Assembly: GCA_012839805.1 (NCBI GenBank)
Contig: DUMU01000011.1
Coordinates: 1 to 37,774 of the forward strand
Source: Bacillota bacterium
Lineage (GTDB): Bacteria > Bacillota > Limnochordia > Limnochordales > DUMU01
Reading direction: 5' to 3'
Length of the DNA stretch: 37,774 nt
This document shows positions 32,204-37,774 of the stretch, in pieces (the first letter of the stretch is position 1; each line of letters opens with the position of its first letter). Under the pieces are notes generated by a model. That model had not been told where the DNA came from, did no database searches, and saw nothing but the letters and a program-made list of their open reading frames with translations. The translations under genes were made by a program, and so were the position numbers.

Positions 32204-33220
32204 ATGCTACGGATCGCGATGTTGAGCTACTGGCACGTTCACGCTCCGGACTATACCCGGCAGATCCAGCAGATCCCGGATACGAAAATCACCGTAGTTT
32301 GGGATGAGATCCCGAGCCGTGGCCGGGAGTGGGCCTCGCGGCTGGGCGCGGCCTTCGAACCCGACCTGGTGGCCGCGGTGGGCCGGGAGGATGTCGACGC
32401 CGTGATCGTGGACGCACCCACGAACCGGCATGCCGAGGTGATGGTGGCGGCGGCGCGAGCAAAGAAACACATTTTCACCGAGAAGGTCCTCGCCCCCACC
32501 GTGGCCGAAGCCGACGAGATAGTGCGGAGCGTGCGGGAGGCGGGGGTTCAGTTTTGTATTTCGTTCCCCCACCGAACCCGGCCGGCGATCCTCTTTGCCA
32601 GGGAGGCAATCGACCGGGGGTGGCTCGGGCAGGTGACGTTGCTCCGAGCCCGCATCGCCCATACCGGAGTGATCGACGCCTGGCTTCCGTCCCACTTCCT
32701 CGATCCGGTCGAATGCGGCGGGGGAGCGCTGATCGACCTGGGAGCGCACCCCATGTACGTGACCGAGTACCTGATGGGAATGCCGAAGCGGGTGAGCGCA
32801 CGGTTCAACAACGTGAAAAAGGAGATCCGGGTGGAAGACAACGCGGTGGCGGTGCTGGAGTACGAGAACGGGAGTCTGGCGGTCGTCGAGGCGTCGTTTT
32901 CGTCCCGGTTCAGCCCGTTCACGATTGAGGCCCATGGAACGGAAGGAACTCTCTTCATCGGCTTCCCGGGTGCGGCGGAGGTGATGATCCGCAGCCGGAA
33001 GATCGGCGGAGCGGTGGAGGGCTGGATCGTGCCCGAGCGCCTGCCGTCGCCGCTTCCCTCGCCCATGCAGCAGTGGGTTAACGCGATCCGGGGCGGTGAA
33101 CCGGCGAAGTTCGGGCTCGAGGCGGCCCGCAACCTCACCGAGCTGATGCAGGCGGCCAATGAATCGGCGCGCAAAGGCGAGCCGGTGGAGTTGCCGCTGT
33201 CGCACGATCGGCCCACTTAG
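32204..33220 (+). CDS. Gfo/Idh/MocA family oxidoreductase
   Basis: NAD(P)-dependent sugar or inositol dehydrogenase-type protein, 338 residues, the usual length. The N-terminal Rossmann domain begins MLRIAMLSYWHVHAPDY, with the glycine-rich GxGxxG loop replaced by SYWHVHA, a variant of some Gfo/Idh subgroups. VDAVIVDAPTNRHAEVM, HIFTEKVLAPT (position of EKP) and the catalytic region GGGALIDLGAHPMY with His follow. GGGAGG lies about 10 bases before ATG 32204. It is downstream of the secreted glycosidase gene by 130 bases and may process the released sugar. Cofactor binding could be altered by the missing glycines. Convergent with the nucleotidyltransferase gene, with stop codons overlapping. 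Confidence 0.9.
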   Translation: MLRIAMLSYWHVHAPDYTRQIQQIPDTKITVVWDEIPSRGREWASRLGAAFEPDLVAAVGREDVDAVIVDAPTNRHAEVMVAAARAKKHIFTEKVLAPTVAEADEIVRSVREAGVQFCISFPHRTRPAILFAREAIDRGWLGQVTLLRARIAHTGVIDAWLPSHFLDPVECGGGALIDLGAHPMYVTEYLMGMPKRVSARFNNVKKEIRVEDNAVAVLEYENGSLAVVEASFSSRFSPFTIEAHGTEGTLFIGFPGAAEVMIRSRKIGGAVEGWIVPERLPSPLPSPMQQWVNAIRGGEPAKFGLEAARNLTELMQAANESARKGEPVELPLSHDRPT

Positions 33221-33597
33221 ACCGGCTGGTGCCGTTCGGCATGCTCATAAACTAATCTCCCCTCGGTCAACGCAGCTTTCAAGACCGACCCAGGCTCGTT
33301 CCCACGAGACGCGATCTCCTTGGGATCCGTAACGATGATGTCCACTGGAACTGGGAAATCAGCGATAGCAACGCCAATCTCGATCGCGGTTTGCCGTTTG
33401 TTTTCTACATGCGGCAAGACAACCAGGAGGTCAATGTCGCTATGCGGGGTCTCCTGTCCCTTTGCTAAGGAACCGAACAGGATAACCTGCAACGGGCTGA
33501 ATCGCTGGACAATACGTGCCACTACACCGGGCAACCATTCTAAGAGAGTACGCTCATTGTAACGCCCGTTTATGAAAACAACTCGTCCCTGGGCCAT
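33217..33597 (-). CDS. MNT-type nucleotidyltransferase domain protein
   Basis: Small cytoplasmic protein of the minimal nucleotidyltransferase (MNT) family. The active-site motif is VILFGSLAKGQETPHSDIDL, with Gly-Ser and the two metal-binding Asp residues, then VDIIVTDPKEI. In many bacteria MNT proteins are antitoxins that AMPylate or inactivate a HEPN partner encoded next to them. No HEPN gene was found on either side here, so it is solitary or has lost its partner. ATG 33597 with GGGGGG 4 bases upstream is preferred over ATG 33618. Its last 4 bases overlap the end of the convergent oxidoreductase gene. Confidence 0.85.
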   Translation of the reverse strand: MAQGRVVFINGRYNERTLLEWLPGVVARIVQRFSPLQVILFGSLAKGQETPHSDIDLLVVLPHVENKRQTAIEIGVAIADFPVPVDIIVTDPKEIASRGNEPGSVLKAALTEGRLVYEHAERHQPV

Positions 33598-33618
33598 GGT
33601 GCCCCCCATGTAAGACAT

Positions 33619-34095
33619 GTCGGCTACTGCCGCCTTCTACCATAACATGCCCACCTAGCCGCGGCAAGCTTACCCGAGGCACGGAGCTGCCCTTATCTGG
33701 GACTCCGGCGACTGTGGGAGCCCCGGGAAGACCCCGGCTACTACTCTGTCCAGCTCCAAATACCTTGCGGCCAGTGGCCCCCCGGCACAACCGGCCTGAC
33801 CCGAGCGACCAGGGCGAACGGAAGTGATCTCCTGCCTCTTCGGGCAGCCCGACGTGGGAGGGGACAAGCCCACACGGGCACTGAGCAGAAAATGGGCGGA
33901 GGAGGATACCGGGCGGAAAAGGAAAAGCGGCCAGGCAATAAGGAAGGCTTCCGGCGGCGGACCGCCGAAACGGTCCGGCCCATACCGGAAGCCCATCCGG
34001 CCTAACCCCAACTGCCCAGGCCCCACTGTGTAGCCCCGACGGCATAACCCGAGTCCGTACCCCAAACGGCGCAAAGACGCCGACGAGACCAGACC
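33619..34095. other. intergenic region without a gene
   Basis: About 475 bases. Small hairpins are visible, such as CTGCC-tcttcg-GGCAG (33832-33847) and CGGACC-gccgaaac-GGTCCG (33957-33976). The latter lies about 120 bases past the end of the third sugar-binding protein gene and could end its transcript, though no T run follows. Open frames on the minus strand have no start site or recognisable protein. Confidence 0.5.
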
Positions 34096-35358
34096 TCACT
34101 TCGCAAGCCACGTGTTGATGTGCTGGTCAAGCTCCTGCAGCACCGTCTCGACCGGCTTTTGGCCGTTCCAAAGGTTGGCCATGATCGCGTTCTTTCCACG
34201 TACGATGCTAAACCAGTTCCTCGTGATCGGTTCAGGTCGCCCGACCAGCAGGGATTCCAGGAAGACCTCGTCGTGGGCGGGGCGAACCTTGGGCGAAAGG
34301 AAAGCCTCCGACCGTGCCACCTGCTGCAGGGCAGGGATGCTCAGCCCGCTGCGGGCAAAGAGCGCCTGCGCCTTCGGCCCGGAAAGGAATTTCAGCAGCA
34401 ACCATGCCTCTTGCGGGTGAGTCGTTCCGGCATAGATGGCATGTCCTGAGGAGGCAATTCGGGAAGCTCGCGTCCTGCCCGCGGGTAGGACGGCCACGTC
34501 GTAGTTGAACTCCATACTATTCAACACCATGCTGGCGGCCCGATTATCGTACATCATGCCAATGCGCCCGGCCTGAAGGGCCCGCCAGGCTGCGGAGGAA
34601 TCCGCCATCTCGCCCGGCGTGGGAGCCACCCGTTCTTTGTACATCAGGTTGTAGATCCACTGGTAAGCTTCAACGGTACGAGGATTGAGAACTGCGCTTT
34701 TCTTCCGATCGGCGGTGAGGAACTCCCCCTCATTCTGCCAGACGACCGTCAGATCGTACCCGTGGTAGGTAGGAGCAAACAAGCCCCATTTGCGTGCCGC
34801 TCCCTCGCCGCCGGTCATCTTGCGGGCGGCTCCTACCAGCGTAGTCCAGGCCCAAGACTTGTCTGGCGGTGTGAGGCCGACCTCTTCGAACCGGTCCTGG
34901 TTGTAATACAGAACGAGACTCGAGGTCTCTCTGGGCAACGCCACCTGCTCGCCCCCGTATTGGAATTCCCGGACCGGCGGGGAGAAATACGCGTCCAGGC
35001 TGAACTGCTGGTCGTTTTCGATGAACGAGTTGAGCGGGTAGAGTGCCTTGAGTGAGGCCAGATCAGCGACATGATAAGAGTGTATCCAAAAGACATCCGG
35101 CCCCGCGCCGCCCGCCGCCATCACTTGGAACTTCTCGAAGAGAGCGATGGCGTCACCTCCCTCCCAGACGATGTTCACTTCAATTTCCTTGTGTTCTTTC
35201 ATGAAATCCTGTATGAGCTCGTCGTAAACCGCCCGTTCCTGAGCCGTCCCCCGCCCCAGGAACGTAAGGGTCGTCTTGGCAGAGGCCGGGACTTGAGCGA
35301 GAGTGATCAATAACGCCAGAAAGCCGAAGACCATAACTCTCTGCACGACTCTTTGCAT
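34096..35358 (-). CDS. extracellular solute-binding protein, sugar ABC transporter (CUT1)
   Basis: Third sugar-binding protein of the window, 420 residues from ATG 35358. Signal peptide with core FGFLALLITLAQVPASA and no lipobox Cys. The mature domain starts KTTLTFLGRGTAQERAVYDE, with GPDVFWIHSYHVADLA, EQVALPRETSSLVLYYNQDRF and HPQEAWLLLKFLSG, all typical of family 1 binding proteins. ATG 35358 is preferred because AAAAGGGGG lies 6 bases upstream; GTG 35376 would place this site inside the gene. It lies 95 bases behind the LacI regulator gene on the same strand, which therefore probably controls it. No permease genes accompany it here. Confidence 0.9.
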   Translation of the reverse strand: MQRVVQRVMVFGFLALLITLAQVPASAKTTLTFLGRGTAQERAVYDELIQDFMKEHKEIEVNIVWEGGDAIALFEKFQVMAAGGAGPDVFWIHSYHVADLASLKALYPLNSFIENDQQFSLDAYFSPPVREFQYGGEQVALPRETSSLVLYYNQDRFEEVGLTPPDKSWAWTTLVGAARKMTGGEGAARKWGLFAPTYHGYDLTVVWQNEGEFLTADRKKSAVLNPRTVEAYQWIYNLMYKERVAPTPGEMADSSAAWRALQAGRIGMMYDNRAASMVLNSMEFNYDVAVLPAGRTRASRIASSGHAIYAGTTHPQEAWLLLKFLSGPKAQALFARSGLSIPALQQVARSEAFLSPKVRPAHDEVFLESLLVGRPEPITRNWFSIVRGKNAIMANLWNGQKPVETVLQELDQHINTWLAK

Positions 35359-35398
35359 AACTATCCCCCTTTTCACCGCATCTTAGCAGATCACTTTG

Positions 35399-35414
35399 TG
35401 CACCGGTTGGTGCA
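35399..35414 (-). promoter_or_regulatory. candidate LacI operator before the sugar-binding gene
   Basis: On the gene strand TGCACC-AACC-GGTGCA, a 6-bp inverted repeat, 40 bases before the solute-binding protein start. Nearly the same 15 bases occur at 37440-37454 upstream of the LacI gene (TGTACCAACCGGTGC), and a shorter form at 37211-37220. Shared presence before two genes of the same unit suggests a binding site for the LacI protein or another common regulator. It differs from the AACACGTGTT palindrome nearer the LacI start. Confidence 0.45.
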
Positions 35415-35453
35415 GCGGCCATCCGCACACTGCTCAGTTGAACTACCACCTCC

Positions 35454-36983
35454 TCATTTGACAGCAAGTCGTTCATCGGGGGGAGAGGTAGATTCTCTCT
35501 CTACCACCACAGGGTTTACTACCACCTGGCGGGTGGGCAGAGCGGGATCGGCCATACGTTCACTAAGAAGACGAAAGGCGGTGGCAGCCATGAACGAAAC
35601 GCGGGGTGAAATCGAGGTGAGCGGCGGCACACCGAAGCGGCTCATGGTGTCGTCGTATGCAATGAGGGATACATGGTCCGGGCAGCGCCAGCCCTGCCGG
35701 GTCAGTGCCTGGAGCAAGGCAAGGGCGATGGAGTCACTTGCGGCAAAGATCGCCGTGGGCCGCTGGGCTTCGGGCCGGGCGAAGATGGCGGCCACGACCT
35801 CGTTCGCCTGCACCGGGTCGGACACGTATACCCAGGTCGACGCCGCCCGATCCTCCGGCTTACCCGATTTGCCGTCGCCAGCGCCACTGCCGAAGCCACT
35901 GCCTTTGTCCCCGTGGCCGTCGTCGCCCACGTCGCCGCCATTGCCCCCGCTGACGCGATCGTCGCGGTTGCTGCGGTGGCCGCCGGCGCCGCCGTTGCCT
36001 TTGTTGTGCCCGTCACCGCAGTTGCTTGCGTTGCCGCCAGGGTCGAGGCCGGCGGCCGTAAGCGCGTCGAGGTAGCCCAAGTAGCGGGCACCGCCGCCTC
36101 TGGTGACGTCGATGGAGTTGGTGACGAACGCGATGCGCCGATGCCCCAGGCTCAAGAGGTACTCGGTGGCAATTCGCCCGCCCAGGCGGTTGTCGGTAAG
36201 GACGTAGTCACCGCCACCGGGAGTTTTGCCAGCGCCATCGCCACTGCCACCACCGCGGTCAGCGTCAGCTGGATCGTGGAGGCCAGCGCACGCGCCGGCA
36301 TCACTATGAGGCGAAGGTCCAGGATCAGGGCCACGATCAGAGGCCGAACCGACGCCAGGGCTAGAGACGAGGCCAGGACCAGCCTCGGGGGCAGGGTGAG
36401 TTTCGAGGCTAGGACCAGCCTCAGGGCCGGCGGCCGCTTCGGAAATCGACGTCCCGGGGCGGTAGGTCGGCTCGCGAACGGCATCTATCCAGACCCATGG
36501 GACGCGTTCCTCTGCGAGCTCAGACAGGATCGAATCCTCGGCACGCCGGCCCACGAAGAAAACAAGGCCGTCCACCCGGCGTGCCAGCAGGTGGTTCAAC
36601 AGGCGCTTCTCCCGTTCCTCGTTGTCACGGGTGTCCCCCAAAAGTACGGCGAAGCCTGCCTGCTCAGCCTCGTCTTCCAGCGCCTGAACCAGGCACGCCG
36701 CCACCGGATTGGCGATGTCCCGGACGACTACGCCGATGGTTTCGGTCCTACCGCGCACGAGGCTGCGGGCCAGAGCGTTGGGACGGTAACCAAGGTGGCG
36801 CGCGGCGTCAAGCACGCGCTGGCGGGTCGCCGGAGGGATTTGGGCCGCATAAAGGCCATTGAGCACGAAGGAGACCGTGGTACGGGAGACGCCGGCGAGC
36901 TTGGCCACATCCCGGCTGGTCGGATGCGGGTGGCGGCCGGTGCGGCTACCCGCAGTTCCAGGGTTACCACTCCTTACGCTCAT
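35454..36983 (-). CDS. LacI family regulator with two low-complexity insertions
   Basis: Sugar-responsive repressor, 509 residues against about 340 in the family. HTH and hinge: TSRDVAKLAGVSRTTVSFVL, PNALARSLVRGRTETIGVVV. The periplasmic-binding-like sensor domain is complete but interrupted twice. About 70 residues rich in Pro, Gly, Ala, Ser and Asp fall between VWIDAVREPTYRPG and DYVLTDNRLGGRIA. About 65 residues rich in Gly, Asp, Asn and Ser fall between DALTAAGLDP and STWVYVSDPVQANEV. The C-terminal motifs IFAASDSIALALLQAL and SLIAYDDT are intact. ATG 36983, with CAGGGG 5 bases upstream, is preferred over TTG 37004. The insertions lie at surface loops of the fold, so function may survive. 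The likely target is the solute-binding gene behind it, and itself. Confidence 0.9.
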   Translation of the reverse strand: MSVRSGNPGTAGSRTGRHPHPTSRDVAKLAGVSRTTVSFVLNGLYAAQIPPATRQRVLDAARHLGYRPNALARSLVRGRTETIGVVVRDIANPVAACLVQALEDEAEQAGFAVLLGDTRDNEEREKRLLNHLLARRVDGLVFFVGRRAEDSILSELAEERVPWVWIDAVREPTYRPGTSISEAAAGPEAGPSLETHPAPEAGPGLVSSPGVGSASDRGPDPGPSPHSDAGACAGLHDPADADRGGGSGDGAGKTPGGGDYVLTDNRLGGRIATEYLLSLGHRRIAFVTNSIDVTRGGGARYLGYLDALTAAGLDPGGNASNCGDGHNKGNGGAGGHRSNRDDRVSGGNGGDVGDDGHGDKGSGFGSGAGDGKSGKPEDRAASTWVYVSDPVQANEVVAAIFARPEAQRPTAIFAASDSIALALLQALTRQGWRCPDHVSLIAYDDTMSRFGVPPLTSISPRVSFMAATAFRLLSERMADPALPTRQVVVNPVVVERESTSPPDERLAVK

Positions 36984-37061
36984 CTGAACCCCTGCCGTGT
37001 CCAACTCTTGGTTCTCGTTCGGGGCCAGTTCGCCGGGCGCTCTGCGCCTCGGCCCCTATGC

Positions 37062-37073
37062 TAACACGTGTTA
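37062..37073 (-). promoter_or_regulatory. palindromic operator of the LacI gene
   Basis: TAACACGTGTTA, a perfect 12-bp palindrome with central CG, the symmetry typical of LacI-family operators. It lies about 80 bases before the LacI start and just downstream of a predicted transcription start, a position suited to autorepression. Confidence 0.55.
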
Positions 37074-37089
37074 ATAGCTCCTTGTTCCT

Positions 37090-37118
37090 ACGTTAATGCT
37101 TTCGCTCAACCGTGTCAA
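37090..37118 (-). promoter_or_regulatory. predicted promoter of the LacI gene
   Basis: On the minus strand a consensus -35 TTGACA (37118-37113) is followed after 17 bases by TAACGT (37095-37090), which matches three positions of the -10 consensus. Transcription would begin near 37083, ten bases before the palindrome. Confidence 0.5.
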
Positions 37119-37210
37119 CCGGTAGAAGACACATCAACAAATCTCTGCCTTTCGGCCTGTGCTTCTGCCCGCGCTTCCACCCGGGCGTTTGCCGCAACGG
37201 GTTACGGGCT

Positions 37211-37265
37211 GGTTGGTGCACCCCTGCACCAATTCTCCGGGCTTAGATGGTGCAAAACTGCTCCA
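37211..37265 (-). repeat. 55-bp repeat, copy A
   Basis: Matches 37445-37499 without gaps at 43 of 55 positions. The last 15 bases are identical (TGCAAAACTGCTCCA on the plus strand), and so is the CCTGCACCA block. Contains the inverted repeat TGGTGCA-CCCC-TGCACCA. Possible duplicated regulatory site upstream of the LacI gene. Confidence 0.6.
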
Positions 37266-37444
37266 TCTAGGTCTTACGGGGGTGCCGGGGAAGCGCGGGC
37301 AGTCTCCCGGCCGGCCCACGGCCATCACACCCCCAGGGAGCAGACCGGTAAAACCCCAGCTAGGGACGGGTAGGGCCCGTACACCTGATCTCCACCCCCA
37401 GTTTTGCGGCCGGCTCCCGTGGCCCTGCGGCGGTTCGTAGGCAC

Positions 37445-37499
37445 CGGTTGGTACATTCCTGCACCACTCTCACGAGCTTGGTGGGTGCAAAACTGCTCC
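37445..37499 (-). repeat. 55-bp repeat, copy B
   Basis: Second copy of the repeat at 37211-37265. Together with its flank it contains TGTACCAACCGGTGC (minus strand, 37454-37440), which recurs with one difference in front of the third sugar-binding protein gene. Confidence 0.6.
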
Positions 37500-37553
37500 A
37501 CGGGGAAGCTCGGGCGGGAACGGGCAGGCACAGGGGAGCTCGACCAGCACCGG

Positions 37554-37774
37554 CTACTCCCGCAGGACTTCGGCCGGAGAGATACGGCTCACCTGCCATG
37601 AGGGGACAAGGCCGAAAAGCAGGCTGAGGAGACCGCCCAGGGCGACGCCGGCGAGGAGCACCCAGGGATCGAGCTGGTAAGAGAGGGCGAGCTGGGCCCG
37701 GGAGGCTTCGGGTACGTTCCGGGTTTGCAGGAGGAAGAGCAGCCGGAGACCGGGGTAGGTGAGGATCGCCCCCA
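37554..37774 (-). CDS. FtsX/MacB-type ABC permease, C-terminal fragment
   Basis: The reading frame enters from the right edge of the window and stops at TAG (37556-37554). The 73 visible residues include a hydrophobic segment DPWVLLAGVALGGLLSLLFG and end in VPSWQVSRISPAEVLRE. This is the last helix and C-terminal PA-EALR motif of FtsX-like permeases (MacB, LolE and related ABC exporters). The N-terminal part and any ATPase partner lie beyond the window. Confidence 0.75.
   Translation of the reverse strand, partial: GAILTYPGLRLLFLLQTRNVPEASRAQLALSYQLDPWVLLAGVALGGLLSLLFGLVPSWQVSRISPAEVLRE

Larger units (their letters stand above)
36984..37553. other. intergenic region upstream of the LacI gene
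   Basis: About 570 bases holding the LacI promoter and palindrome and two copies of a 55-bp repeat, described separately. The remainder shows no gene or RNA that could be recognised; short open frames lack start sites. Confidence 0.6.

Noticed and set aside
33670-34074. 134-residue open frame between nucleotidyltransferase and binding-protein genes
   Set aside because: Gly/Pro/Arg-rich, no ribosome-binding site, no motif, and other frames are equally open.
35673-37064. 463-residue open frame opposite the LacI gene
   Set aside because: Antisense shadow; the LacI frame has all family motifs and a ribosome-binding site, whereas this frame has an Ala/Val-rich repeat where LacI has its insertions.
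1-37774. tRNA, rRNA, replication origin or phage attachment site
   Set aside because: Looked for by eye on both strands; no cloverleaf, rRNA core sequence, DnaA-box cluster or integrase-linked repeat could be supported.

Overview
The window is GC-rich bacterial chromosome. It carries a complete tripartite spore germinant-receptor locus (gerAA, gerAB, gerAC and a small two-helix D subunit), lipobox-type lipoprotein processing and purine-rich Shine-Dalgarno sites. This points to a high-GC, endospore-forming member of the Bacillota, of the kind seen in Limnochordia, Symbiobacteriia or thermophilic clostridia. The lineage is inferred from gene content only. No rRNA, tRNA, CRISPR array or intact transposase was seen.

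Layout. 1-2309: end of an ABC-2 exporter operon (permease, then two ATPase genes equivalent to the two halves of a YbhF-like ATPase). 2310-5341: an AT-richer leader with a structured RNA and an intrinsic terminator, in front of a P2-type cation ATPase. 5441-6292: 5'-truncated Rpn/DUF4351 remnant. 6308-13692, all on the minus strand: a carbohydrate cassette made of a DeoR regulator, an extracellular sugar-binding lipoprotein or secreted protein, an unrecognised exported protein with TIM-barrel-like features, a SIS-domain protein, a BadF/BadG-type sugar kinase and a GH4 glycosidase. 14030-15019: a fusion of a hemerythrin-like domain with an FlK-type hotdog thioesterase. 15020-16742: gene-free, repeat-rich. 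16743-21308: a second sugar-binding protein and an ABC ATPase/permease pair. 21471-21929: YjbQ/UPF0047. 22074-24810: a GH27 alpha-galactosidase broken by a frameshift. 25009-29720: germinant receptor. 29776-33220: a GHL10/YngK-like secreted glycosidase and a Gfo/Idh/MocA oxidoreductase. 33217-33597: lone MNT nucleotidyltransferase. 34096-36983: a third sugar-binding protein and a LacI regulator. 37554-37774: C-terminus of an FtsX/MacB-type permease.

The common theme is uptake and breakdown of glycosides, with galactosides and amino sugars as likely substrates, under DeoR and LacI control. Three family-1 solute-binding proteins are present, yet no MalF/MalG-type permease or MalK-type ATPase is encoded here, so they must share permeases encoded elsewhere.

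The strongest unexplained signal is a family of non-coding elements of about 525 bp: two direct copies (7711-8236 and 15091-15615) and a diverged inverted copy (about 15915-16372). Their predicted stems are kept by paired changes between copies. This suggests a structured RNA or a folded mobile element. A second theme is in-frame expansion of simple GC-rich repeats inside conserved proteins, most strikingly two insertions in the ligand domain of the LacI regulator. The GH27 frameshift falls in the same type of tract.
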